A stretch of DNA of 64,000 nt from Flavobacteriaceae bacterium (lineage in GTDB: Bacteria; Bacteroidota; Bacteroidia; Flavobacteriales; Flavobacteriaceae): the NCBI GenBank assembly GCA_018402135.1, contig JAGYJF010000002.1, positions 1-64,000 of the forward strand. Reading direction: 5' to 3'. Shown one piece after another: positions 28,001 to 35,610 of the stretch. The notes under the pieces were generated by a model. It ran no database searches. It saw only the letters and a list, made by a program, of their open reading frames with translations, and had not been told where the DNA came from. Made by a program: the position numbers and the translations under genes. The first letter of the stretch is position 1, and every line of letters begins with the position of its first letter.

Positions 28001-28663
28001 ACTTTTGAACGAAAGCGCGAAAAACCGCTCATGTATAATGACGGACAAGGTTATATCCATTACCAAAAAGGATCGTTGGTGTTTTATGCCATGAGTGATT
28101 ATTTGGGTGAAAAAACACTGAATGACGCTTTAAAATCTTATGTATCTAAAGTGGCGTTTCAAGAACCACCTTACACGACCTCAATTGAGTTGGTTGAAGA
28201 ATTAAGGCAAGTTACACCAGATTCGCTGCAGTATTTAATAAAAGACATGTATGAAACTATAACGCTCTATAGCAACAATATAGTGGATGCCAGTTTTAAA
28301 AAATTAGACAATGGCAAGTATGAGGTTGAAATCGAGTTTAATGTGAGTAAATATCGCAACGATGATTTGGGTAAAACCTACTACAATGAAACCGAAAGCG
28401 ATACTTTAAATTACAAGACTGAAACAATGCGCAAGCCGATTTACTCTGCACCATTGGCCGATTATGTTGATATTGGTATTTTTGGTGAAAAGGATGAGAG
28501 CAGCGACGAACCAGAAGAAGTTTTATATTTGAAAAAACACAAAATAACCGCTATCAATAATAAGCTAACAATAATTGTTGATAAGGAACCGAAAGAAGTT
28601 GGTGTGGACCCATTTAACAAACTCATCGACACCAATTCCGAAGATAACCGTAAACAACTATAA
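25010..28663 (+). CDS. ABC permease fused to an M1-family aminopeptidase
   Basis: A 1217-residue fusion. Residues 1-600 contain about a dozen hydrophobic helices in two groups of ABC-2-type permease helices. Residues about 620-1200 are an extracytoplasmic M1 peptidase: beta domain (MPGDTISLGV), then AITAHEIAHQWWAHQ with zinc-binding HEIAH at residue 938 and a downstream SESLSEY. The two-glutamate layout is intact, so this domain should be active. Permease-M1 fusions of this type occur repeatedly in Bacteroidota. Peptide export with trimming, or peptidase anchoring, are both possible. Confidence 0.93.
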   Translation: MFSTIFKHELSYWIKKPATYIYCAIFFILALFLSSASAGIFDSITVTTGSSNIVNSPIAINGLFNSLTILIFFLFPSIVGVAIYRDYKSEMHTILYSYPFTKANYLFAKFFSAILVVTLIVIAIGIGMFIGFRMPGTNSEIVGPFSLQAYLHSYTVYILPNILLFGAIVFAVVTFTRNIAAGFITVVLILLIQGLLESLLGTPDNRYLAALLDPFGASAQNYYTRYWTVAEQNELQLPLKEVIVYNRLLWLGFAALVFGAVFKVFSFSQNALSFSFRKQKGERSIKSNFGGITRIKLPTVNYDFSFLNHLKTSWKLSKLDLTYIIKNWPFISIVLVGLILILIGLSEVGNIFGTKTLPLTWKMLQGGGVFTLAINVCTFLYAGLLVQRAKIANMNHLLDITPTPNWVVWLSKLMALLKMQLIMLVVVMVSGILFQIYSGFYQFEIGQYLYQLFVLDFISYAIWALMALFIQVLIGNAYLGLFILLVLWIGIPFLSAAGIEQDIYKYNQGPGYSYSDMNGYGTSFWPYMVYKLYWLVAGLLLLLVTALFWVRGLPHSFKERLHIAKQRMKGLSLVSFIVLFVAFLGIGYGLYYQNNVKNTRTSAKESELQAVEREKTYKKYLNKAQPRVIAVNANVHIFPEDLNFEADANYLMVNKTNQSIDTLFLNTNGYINTYEFSLDNEMVVNDTVHRINLYKLKQPLMPGDTISLGVTVKNKSNNWLRKRSPVLYNGTFINNFQIFPSLGYTSGGQLRDDKTREKYDLPPNPLKPHPSDSTALGDTYISKDADWIDFEATVSTSKEQIAIAPGYLQKEWEEEGRRYFHYKMDSKILNFFAFISAEFEVKKDKWNDVNLEIYYHKDHTFNLDRMMLGLKDALAYASENYSPYQHKQARIIEFPRTSGSFAQAFPNTIPFSEAIGFIADVDDSEEGGVDYPYAITAHEIAHQWWAHQVIGADVLGATMLSESLSEYTSLKVLEHKYGKTKMRKFLKDALDNYLLSRTFERKREKPLMYNDGQGYIHYQKGSLVFYAMSDYLGEKTLNDALKSYVSKVAFQEPPYTTSIELVEELRQVTPDSLQYLIKDMYETITLYSNNIVDASFKKLDNGKYEVEIEFNVSKYRNDDLGKTYYNETESDTLNYKTETMRKPIYSAPLADYVDIGIFGEKDESSDEPEEVLYLKKHKITAINNKLTIIVDKEPKEVGVDPFNKLIDTNSEDNRKQL

Positions 28664-28709
28664 TATTAGAACAATTTTAAGGTTATACATTTTGTAAATC
28701 CGTAATTTT

Positions 28710-28736
28710 ACATCCCGAATAATTCGGGATGTTTTA
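28710..28736 (+). terminator. Hairpin after the ABC permease-peptidase gene
   Basis: ACATCCCGAA (28710-28719) pairs with TTCGGGATGT (28723-28732), followed by TTTT. The stem lies 47 bp downstream of the fusion gene and 20 bp before the DUF4294 gene, so it could terminate the first or act as an attenuator for the second. Confidence 0.6.
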
Positions 28737-28756
28737 GTTATTTTAATCACTATCTA

Positions 28757-29449
28757 TTGAGATTATTAGTTTTCATAATCGTGGTAATTCCTTGTGTCGT
28801 TTGGTCGCAAACAGAACCCAAAAAAAAGGACAGCACCTTAGTGCAATACTTTTATGTTGGCGGAGACTCTTTGGCTATGGATGCCATTTATTTAGATGAA
28901 GTTCGCATTTTGGAACGCTTAAAGTTTATTGACAAAGACGAACGGATTAAATACCTCATTTTAAAGCGAAAAACAATAAAAGTGTATCCTTACGCCAAAC
29001 TCGCTTCGGAACGTTTGGAAGCTTTAAATGAACGTTTAGAAAGTCTTGAAAACAAACGAGAAAGACGCCGGTATTCTAAAATGATTCAGAAGTATATTGA
29101 AGAGGAATTTTCCGCCGAACTCAAGAAACTCACCAAAAGCGAAGGACAGATTTTAGTAAAACTCATCCACAGACAAACCGGTAAGACCGCTTTTGAATTG
29201 GTAAAAGAATTACGCACTGGTTGGCGCGCATTTTGGTACAATAATACGGCTTCCTTATTCGATATTTCGCTAAAGAAAGAATTTCAACCGATAGAGGTTA
29301 AGGAAGACTTTTTTATTGAAGATATTTTAGAACGCGCCTTTCAAAGCGAACAATTGGAACGACAAAAGTCAGCTTTCTATATTGACTATTTTAGCCTGAC
29401 TGAAAAATGGATTCATCTAAAAGCAACGGTGGTCAACCCTAAAAATTAA
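28757..29449 (+). CDS. DUF4294 domain protein, exported
   Basis: A 230-residue protein with a signal peptide (LLVFIIVVIPCVVWSQ) and a helical, highly charged body (LEALNERLESLENKRERRRYSKM), the DUF4294 pattern of Bacteroidota. Start is TTG at 28757: the signal peptide follows it and the first in-frame ATG lies far inside. Function unknown. The stop overlaps the hemolysin III start by one base (TAATG), so the two genes are coupled. Confidence 0.82.
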   Translation: MRLLVFIIVVIPCVVWSQTEPKKKDSTLVQYFYVGGDSLAMDAIYLDEVRILERLKFIDKDERIKYLILKRKTIKVYPYAKLASERLEALNERLESLENKRERRRYSKMIQKYIEEEFSAELKKLTKSEGQILVKLIHRQTGKTAFELVKELRTGWRAFWYNNTASLFDISLKKEFQPIEVKEDFFIEDILERAFQSEQLERQKSAFYIDYFSLTEKWIHLKATVVNPKN

Positions 29450-30075
29450 TGCGCGTACAATCACACAAAGAAGAATTGCTTAACGCATACACCCATGGTC
29501 TTGGTGCGCTTTTAGGTATTGCAGGTCTCATACTTTTATTGTTAAAAAACAATTCTGAAGTACCATTTAGCACCTTTAGTGTGTTGGTTTACGGTATTTC
29601 TATTATTGTGTTATTTAGTGCCTCTACCTTGTACCATTCGGTTAAAAAGGAACGTCAAAAACACTACTTTAGAATTGTAGATCACATCAGTATTTACTTT
29701 TTAATTGCAGGTACTTATACACCAGTTTTGCTGATCACACTAGCCGATACACGTGGCTGGATATTATTTTGGGTGGTATGGGGAATTGCAGCGTTTGGGG
29801 TAATTCTTAAATTGTTTTTTACTGGACGCTTTGAGGTGTTTTCAACTTTGCTTTACTTGCTGATGGGTTGGCTAATTATTTTTGATTTTGGCAATCTATC
29901 TGAAGCTATTGGACCAAACGGAATTTTATGGCTGTTCATTGGTGGATTGTCCTACACAATTGGCATCGTATTTTATGCCATTCAAAAAATTCCTTATAAC
30001 CATGTTATTTGGCATTTGTTTGTTTTAGGTGGGGCGCTGGGACACTTCTTTATGATTTACCTTTTTGTTGTTTAA
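29449..30075 (+). CDS. Hemolysin III / PAQR-family membrane protein
   Basis: A 208-residue integral membrane protein with about seven helices. PAQR/hemolysin III residues are visible: YTHGLGALLG, SASTLYHS and the last helix IWHLFVLGGALGHF, whose histidines form the presumed metal site. In bacteria the family (TrhA-like) affects membrane lipid homeostasis; haemolysis itself is doubtful. Coupled to DUF4294 by a one-base overlap. Confidence 0.92.
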   Translation: MRVQSHKEELLNAYTHGLGALLGIAGLILLLLKNNSEVPFSTFSVLVYGISIIVLFSASTLYHSVKKERQKHYFRIVDHISIYFLIAGTYTPVLLITLADTRGWILFWVVWGIAAFGVILKLFFTGRFEVFSTLLYLLMGWLIIFDFGNLSEAIGPNGILWLFIGGLSYTIGIVFYAIQKIPYNHVIWHLFVLGGALGHFFMIYLFVV

Positions 30076-30089
30076 AACCAAAAGTCAAT

Positions 30090-30521
30090 TTATGCGTCAT
30101 GAAGCACGTCTTCAAAGTCTTCAAAAAAATGTTCGAACTTGGGCATGGTTTCATTAAAAAACAGCATAACTTCTTGCCAGGTATTTTTGTTGTGGATTGA
30201 AACCTTTCCATCTAAAGCTACATAAATCCGCGAAATTTCTTTGCCGTTTTCTAAGATATAAGTGTCGTCGAAAATAGCATTTGGCACATAATCGGTAATA
30301 AGAATGGCTTTAAGTGATTCTAGCTTTTCCCAGTATTTAATACGTTGTTCCAAATCGCCTTCTACATCTAAAGCTACCATGGCACTTTTGGTATCGAAAT
30401 GAAATTTAAAGGATAGATCTTTAATTTTGGTGTTGTATAGCAACCACTTCCGAGGAAAAGATTTACCGTAACTAATCCAAAATTCCTGCTTTATGCGTTT
30501 TGATTCTTCTTTGCTAAACAT
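30090..30521 (-). CDS. DUF4268 domain protein
   Basis: A 143-residue soluble protein, MFSKEESKRIKQEFWISYGK... with FHFDTKSAMVALDVE and a C-terminal aromatic acidic tail (FEHFFEDFEDVLHD). I recognise it as the short DUF4268-only form common in Bacteroidota; related domains occur in restriction-associated proteins, but nothing here supports that role. It lies 2 bp after the ZIP transporter gene stop. Confidence 0.78.
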   Translation of the reverse strand: MFSKEESKRIKQEFWISYGKSFPRKWLLYNTKIKDLSFKFHFDTKSAMVALDVEGDLEQRIKYWEKLESLKAILITDYVPNAIFDDTYILENGKEISRIYVALDGKVSIHNKNTWQEVMLFFNETMPKFEHFFEDFEDVLHDA

Positions 30522-30523
30522 AT

Positions 30524-31204
30524 TTACAGGAAATAAGCTATCAAAACTCCTAGGAATATGGATAGCAACTTCGAGAAATTAAATTTGTGGCCTTCGCTAC
30601 TTTCAAATAATATAATGGTAGAGATATGCAGAAAAATTCCAATAACAATGGCATTAATATAGCTGAGGTATGGTGCCAAACCTTCAAAAAAGTAAGACAC
30701 AAAGGTTCCTAAAGGCGTCATGATGGCAAAAATCACCAAAAAGGACGTTGTTTTAAAAAACGAAAAGCCAGATTTAATAAGAAAAGCGGTAATAAGAATG
30801 GCAATTGGAATTTTATGAATTAGAACCCCATAAACCATGGTATTGTGCTGGTGCAAAGGAAAACCTTCCAAAAAACTGTGAATACTTAAACTTATAAATA
30901 ACAGCCAAGGGAAACTGCTGTGTTTTGTGTGAACATGCAAGTGGCCGTGTTCTGCACCTTTTGATAAACTCTCTAAAAATATTTGTATAAAAATACCGAG
31001 CATAATAAAAATTCCTGTTGTTTTTCCTTCGAGGTGATGGTAGACTTCAGGTAATAAATTAAACAAGGTGAGCGATAATAAAAAGGCACCACTAAACGAA
31101 AGTAGTAGTTTGGTACTCCATTGGGACATCGTACTTTTCTTTTTTGTAAGCAATACGATTCCTGCACCAAACACAACTGCCAATATGGGAAGTAGGTAAC
31201 TCAT
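30524..31204 (-). CDS. ZIP-family metal transporter
   Basis: A 226-residue membrane protein with about eight helices. ZIP signatures: LLPEVYHHLEG, then the metal-binding SIHSFLEGFPL and a later HKIPIAILITAF, consistent with divalent metal import (zinc or iron). It overlaps the upstream methyltransferase stop by one base (TAATG), so the two are coupled. DUF4268 follows almost directly. Confidence 0.9.
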   Translation of the reverse strand: MSYLLPILAVVFGAGIVLLTKKKSTMSQWSTKLLLSFSGAFLLSLTLFNLLPEVYHHLEGKTTGIFIMLGIFIQIFLESLSKGAEHGHLHVHTKHSSFPWLLFISLSIHSFLEGFPLHQHNTMVYGVLIHKIPIAILITAFLIKSGFSFFKTTSFLVIFAIMTPLGTFVSYFFEGLAPYLSYINAIVIGIFLHISTIILFESSEGHKFNFSKLLSIFLGVLIAYFL

Positions 31205-31935
31205 TATTTAAAAATCATGATTAATCTTTCGGATTGATTAGGATAAAAACGGTTGAGTTTGTAATCGCCAAAAACATCAAAAAGTGAGATGTTCAACTCC
31301 TCGAAAAGTACTTCAAAATCTTTCAACGTAAAGGCTTTTACGCGTTCGGTAAATGAAAAGTCTTCACCTTTATCAGAGAATTTAATGTCTTTGAAAATGG
31401 AGCCATTCTTGGTATATCTATGGATATTAAATGCGATGCCGTTTATATTTTTTATTTCATTTGGCACCAAGTTATTAATAACCTGGTGGACATTCATAAA
31501 ATCGATGACACCAAACCCCGTTTCATTTAAATTTTGCTGAATGGCACTCAAGGTTTTTGCATTATCATCTTCGTTTTCAAAATATCCAAAACTGGTAAAT
31601 AGATTAAAAACAGCATCGAATTGTTCTTTATATGGTACACTCATGTCGTGTAACTCAAACTTTAAACTTTCGGATTCAAATTTTTTGGCATGTGCGATAC
31701 TTTCTTCCGATAAATCTAATCCTGTAACCTGATATCCAAGTGAATTAAGGTAAACCGAATGCCGTCCTTTTCCGCAGGCTAAATCGAGTATACTGCCTTG
31801 TTCAGGAAGGTTGAGATAATTGGTGAGATTATCCATGAATGCACTTGCTTCAGCGTGATTTCTATCGTGGTAAAGCATATGATAGTATGGTGTGTTAAAC
31901 CACGAAGCGTACCAATTGGATTGTTGTTTTGTCAT
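31204..31935 (-). CDS. Class I SAM-dependent methyltransferase
   Basis: About 243 residues. Rossmann motif I is ILDLACGKGRHSVYL; motif II GLDLSEESI and post-motif FDAVFNLFTSFGYF follow. The target is unknown, probably a small molecule. The frame runs back to a TTG at 31980, but ATG at 31935 (MTKQQSNWY) gives the usual N terminus and lies downstream of the divergent promoter. Confidence 0.9.
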   Translation of the reverse strand: MTKQQSNWYASWFNTPYYHMLYHDRNHAEASAFMDNLTNYLNLPEQGSILDLACGKGRHSVYLNSLGYQVTGLDLSEESIAHAKKFESESLKFELHDMSVPYKEQFDAVFNLFTSFGYFENEDDNAKTLSAIQQNLNETGFGVIDFMNVHQVINNLVPNEIKNINGIAFNIHRYTKNGSIFKDIKFSDKGEDFSFTERVKAFTLKDFEVLFEELNISLFDVFGDYKLNRFYPNQSERLIMIFK

Positions 31936-31953
31936 TAATAAGTTAATGTGGCT

Positions 31954-31974
31954 GCAAAAATACTGTATTTTTGC
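31954..31974. promoter_or_regulatory. Symmetric divergent promoter with back-to-back TATTTTTG boxes
   Basis: The 21-base region is a perfect palindrome: GCAAAAATAC (31954-31963), T, GTATTTTTGC (31965-31974). Each strand carries TATTTTTG, matching the -7 consensus TAnnTTTG, oriented outward towards the two divergent methyltransferase genes. No ideal TTG at -33 was found on either strand. Confidence 0.55.
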
Positions 31975-31993
31975 AATCAATTAGTTGAAAGGT

Positions 31994-33148
31994 ATGGACA
32001 ATAATTTTAAAATGGTAGCCAAAACGCTGTTTGGTTTTGAAGAATTATTAGCAAAGGAACTCACGCAGTTAGGTGCTGTAAATGTAAGTGAAGGCGTAAG
32101 AAATGTGCAGTTTGATGGCGATAAAGGCTTTATGTACAAGGCGAACATGGCTTTGCGAACAGCTATTAAAATTTTAATGCCTATCGACAGTTTTAAAATT
32201 AAAGACGAACAGGATCTATACGATAAGGTGTATGCCATGAATTGGGAACCGTATTTAAAACCAACGGGTACTTTGGCTATTGACGCGACTGTGCATTCAG
32301 CACAGTTTACCCATTCTCAATATATCGCCTTAAAGACTAAAGATGCTATTGTTGATAAGTTTAGAAACACGACAGGCACCAGACCTAATATTGATTTGAG
32401 GTTTCCAGATTTGAAACTCAATGTGCATATTGATGGGCAGATGTGTACCATTTCATTAGATACTTCAGGTGAATCATTGCACAAACGCGGTTATAAAATT
32501 GCGACCAATATTGCACCCATTAATGAAGTTTTGGCAGCAGGTTTGGTTATGCTAAGCGGTTGGGATGGCCAATCCGATTTTATGGATCCCATGTGCGGGA
32601 GTGGAACGATATTGATTGAAGCGGCTATGATTGCTTGTAATATTCCACCAAACTTAATGCGCAATGAATTTGCCTTTGAACGTTGGCAAAATTGGGACGT
32701 AGAATTGTTTGAAACTATTGAAGCTTCTCTGCTGAAAAAAACCAGAGATTTTCACCATAAAATAACCGGTTATGACAAATCACCATCGGCGGTTCAAAAA
32801 GCTATTGAGAATGTAAAAAATGCCCATTTAGAAGAATTTATTACCGTTAAACACGAAGATTTCTTTAAAACTCAAAAAGGTGGTGACAGCAAGTTACATA
32901 TGGTTTTTAATCCACCTTATGGTGAGCGATTGGATATTGACTTAGAGCAATTTTACGCCGATTTGGGCACAACTTTAAAACACGGTTATCCCAATACAGA
33001 TGCGTGGTTTATTACATCAAACCTAGAGGCTTTAAAACATGTTGGCTTAAGACCTTCACGAAAAATTAAAGTAATGAACGCTAAATTAGAAGCGCGTTTG
33101 GTTAAATACGAAATGTACGAAGGCAGTCGCAAAGCGAAAAAACAATAA
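31994..33148 (+). CDS. THUMP-domain class I RNA methyltransferase (RlmL/YcbY-type)
   Basis: About 384 residues. Residues 1-160 are a THUMP-like RNA-binding region (TLFGFEELLAKELTQLGA). The methyltransferase part has FMDPMCGSGTILIEAA and the N-methylase motif NPPYGERL. This organisation fits 23S rRNA guanine-N2 methyltransferases of the RlmL N-terminal type. ATG at 31994 is preceded by GAAAGG and is better than the TTG at 31985. Confidence 0.9.
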   Translation: MDNNFKMVAKTLFGFEELLAKELTQLGAVNVSEGVRNVQFDGDKGFMYKANMALRTAIKILMPIDSFKIKDEQDLYDKVYAMNWEPYLKPTGTLAIDATVHSAQFTHSQYIALKTKDAIVDKFRNTTGTRPNIDLRFPDLKLNVHIDGQMCTISLDTSGESLHKRGYKIATNIAPINEVLAAGLVMLSGWDGQSDFMDPMCGSGTILIEAAMIACNIPPNLMRNEFAFERWQNWDVELFETIEASLLKKTRDFHHKITGYDKSPSAVQKAIENVKNAHLEEFITVKHEDFFKTQKGGDSKLHMVFNPPYGERLDIDLEQFYADLGTTLKHGYPNTDAWFITSNLEALKHVGLRPSRKIKVMNAKLEARLVKYEMYEGSRKAKKQ

Positions 33149-33169
33149 ATATTTTATTAAACCAGCCGT

Positions 33170-33706
33170 TTACACTTTTTTAGGATAGGTGTCAAATAAG
33201 TCTGCCACTAAGGTTTCTATATGTATTTGTAAAATATTTTTTGGCTTGTTAAGGTTGCATTCTATAGAGGCTTGCCAAATTATTTCTTGGGTTTGATAAT
33301 CGGAAACATAGACTACAAGGGTTTCTTGGATATAGGTTTTTTCTTGAATGACGCAGTTATCCCAATATGTTAAGTCATCGAAATTATTACAATCTTTAAA
33401 GGTGTTAGTAGTTTCTGATAAGGTTATAATAAATCCCACTTGAAGCTGAGGATTGAGGACATTTGTTTGATGGCCCAGAGATTTCATTTCATTTTCAACG
33501 GCATCAGCTATATAGTTTCTGATTAATTTATTGTCCATTTTTGGCATGTTGGTATGTTCAACAAATAAATCATCAACGCACAATACAAAGGTGTTAAACT
33601 TGCTAAAATCGGTGTCAAGATTATAGTCGAAAACAACATTTGAAGTACTGGCGCAATTGAAATTAAGCAGTAATACTAAGCTGTAGAAAAATTGAACAAC
33701 CTTCAT
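33170..33706 (-). CDS. DUF4136-type lipoprotein
   Basis: A 178-residue lipoprotein: lipobox LLLNFNC near residue 18, then the DUF4136 layout VVFDYNLDTDFSKFNTFVL, IADAVENEMKSLGHQ, LQVGFIIT and WQASIECN. Function unknown; family members are small envelope lipoproteins. It converges with the RNA methyltransferase gene 21 bp away. Confidence 0.85.
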   Translation of the reverse strand: MKVVQFFYSLVLLLNFNCASTSNVVFDYNLDTDFSKFNTFVLCVDDLFVEHTNMPKMDNKLIRNYIADAVENEMKSLGHQTNVLNPQLQVGFIITLSETTNTFKDCNNFDDLTYWDNCVIQEKTYIQETLVVYVSDYQTQEIIWQASIECNLNKPKNILQIHIETLVADLFDTYPKKV

Positions 33707-33790
33707 GATTCATAAAATTAGGTTTTTAGCTATTCAGTTGAATATACTGGGGAAATTATAAATAAGCGCATAACAAAACTATGATTTTCG

Positions 33791-34333
33791 TCAATTCTTT
33801 ACGGTAATATTGTAATGCTCTTGAAGAATTTTACTGTGATGGTTAACGTGATGAGTGGTCCACATAATAATTTCACGTAGTGGCATTTTTCCCATAAGTG
33901 GATGTGGTACAACTAAATTATTTAAGTTTGAATCTGAAATTTTCATCGTTTTATACTGCAGTTTTTTGTGTTCCATCTGCAAACGTGTAATAATATAAGG
34001 TTTATCCTTAAGCGGTGGAATTTTCATCTTACGTGAAGCTTTGAAAGTAACGCCCTTTGCAGCATCTAAACGCTCGTGATAGCGTTTAACGATGGTGTCA
34101 AAATCTCGCAACTCCCGATTTGAGGTTCCAAATTTATACTTTAAAATAAACTTAGGGAGGCTCAAAGCATCATTCAACTTTTTTATACTTTGCAATAAGT
34201 GGAGTGCTTGTTGGCCTGTGGTCCATTTGCCTTTCGGACCTTTAATCCACAAAGCATTAGGTTGATTTTCAAGAAAAGTTATAAGCGTTTGGTGGCTGTC
34301 TTCCAATAGTTGAATAATTTTTTCTTTTGTCAT
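33791..34333 (-). CDS. DinB-family protein
   Basis: About 180 residues, four-helix DinB/YfiT-like fold. Conserved histidines of the usual metal site are at HLLQS and TTHHVNHHSKIL near the end. Such proteins are often metal-dependent thiol transferases or stress proteins; the precise role is not predictable. ATG at 34333 (MTKEKIIQLL) is preferred over the TTG nine codons upstream. Confidence 0.85.
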   Translation of the reverse strand: MTKEKIIQLLEDSHQTLITFLENQPNALWIKGPKGKWTTGQQALHLLQSIKKLNDALSLPKFILKYKFGTSNRELRDFDTIVKRYHERLDAAKGVTFKASRKMKIPPLKDKPYIITRLQMEHKKLQYKTMKISDSNLNNLVVPHPLMGKMPLREIIMWTTHHVNHHSKILQEHYNITVKN

Positions 34334-34393
34334 AATGAAGGGTTTGCTTAAAATTAGCAAATAATCAAGTATTAAAAAAGAGAAAAGAGAATG

Positions 34394-35104
34394 TTACTTA
34401 TCTTTTTTGTATATGGGAATCAAATACGAAATGGTATAGCCAAATCCCGCACTAATACGACTGTTGTCGAAAGTTCTATTAAATCCAGGAATAAATAAAT
34501 TATCGAAATTATCTGGTGTAGTTTCAGTTACCAAGACTTTTAATTGCACGTTTAAGCCAAGATATAAATTGGTTACCACTTGAACTTTTAAACCGAAAAC
34601 AATTTCTGTCCAAATTGCCGTAAGGTCGTTAAATGATAAGGGTTCTGTGCTACTAAATTGTTCATTCCAAAATTGGTTATTGACATCATATATTGAAAAA
34701 CTGTTGAGCTCTTGTGAAAAGGCTGCAGCACCAATTCGAAAACCACCATAAAGCATATTTTCCATATCTAACCAGTTCTGGTAAAAATTGTAATCTACGC
34801 CGGCACGCAAATAACTTCCTGAAGTCGTCGTGTTTAAAAAATCAGTTGTTGTAATTTTTTCTTCAACACCTATTTCGCCTGCTAGATACAATTTTTTGGT
34901 GAGTCGGTAATCGCCATTAATTTCAAAACCAGTATAATCGGCGTCGTAAAAGGAACGCGCTAGTTTATGGGCATCGCCACCAAGACGCAATCCATATTTT
35001 TCTTTGAATTTAGGGATGCTATCGTTAGGTATGCTGTCTTGTGCAAGTGTAACAGTGCTTATCCAAAAAAAACAACTACTAATGAAAAAGAGTAATATGC
35101 GCAT
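34394..35104 (-). CDS. DUF6048-type outer-membrane beta-barrel protein
   Basis: A 236-residue exported protein (signal LLFFISSCFFWISTVTLAQ). The pattern GLRLGGDAHKLARSFYDADYTGFEI with alternating strands indicates a barrel, a DUF6048 member as I recall. Its start overlaps the DUF6452 gene end by 26 bp. In related genomes this pair commonly follows rlmD, as here. Confidence 0.8.
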   Translation of the reverse strand: MRILLFFISSCFFWISTVTLAQDSIPNDSIPKFKEKYGLRLGGDAHKLARSFYDADYTGFEINGDYRLTKKLYLAGEIGVEEKITTTDFLNTTTSGSYLRAGVDYNFYQNWLDMENMLYGGFRIGAAAFSQELNSFSIYDVNNQFWNEQFSSTEPLSFNDLTAIWTEIVFGLKVQVVTNLYLGLNVQLKVLVTETTPDNFDNLFIPGFNRTFDNSRISAGFGYTISYLIPIYKKDK

Positions 35105-35609
35105 TGTTTTCGTTTTCTACGTTATCGGTGTTAAGTTGTTCTGCTAGAATCCAAATACTATCATCATTTTCGGAGCTGAAACCAATAGAATTGAAAATAC
35201 TTTTAAATCCACAGGCTCTGGAAACAAATACAAATTCGGGTAAATACGTTATGGTTATAATGTCGGTATTTGAATTGGTTTCAGGATTATCGTCCGTGTC
35301 AAAATCGGCATCTCTTATAAATTTATAGCGTGATGTGTTGGTCACACCTTCAGCAATTATTCTCAAAGGTAACGCGACTTCATTGGTATTGGTTCGCGAA
35401 ATAAGTGTGTTAATATCGTTGCCATTTTCATCAATGCCAATAACGGTCAGTTGGCGTACGGCCTTGCTGTTTTCTAAATTATCTATATCGTTGAACTCTA
35501 TAAGTAAACGGGGCGTTGTAGGCGTTGACTCGGCGCAAATATCATCGCGCTCGCAATTCCATAAGGTAAACACTAGAATAAGTAGGACAATAGATTTTTT
35601 ATTGAACAT
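35079..35609 (-). CDS. DUF6452-type lipoprotein
   Basis: A 176-residue lipoprotein: signal VLLILVFTLWNC with the lipobox cysteine near residue 19, then an extracytoplasmic domain (TPRLLIEFNDIDN). It begins 1 bp after the rlmD stop and overlaps the next gene by 26 bp, so the three form one transcript. Function unknown. Confidence 0.8.
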   Translation of the reverse strand: MFNKKSIVLLILVFTLWNCERDDICAESTPTTPRLLIEFNDIDNLENSKAVRQLTVIGIDENGNDINTLISRTNTNEVALPLRIIAEGVTNTSRYKFIRDADFDTDDNPETNSNTDIITITYLPEFVFVSRACGFKSIFNSIGFSSENDDSIWILAEQLNTDNVENENNAHITLFH

Positions 35610-35610
35610 G

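Noticed and set aside
30009-30200. 63-residue plus-strand frame across hemolysin III and DUF4268
   Set aside because: It overlaps two recognised genes and has no family resemblance.
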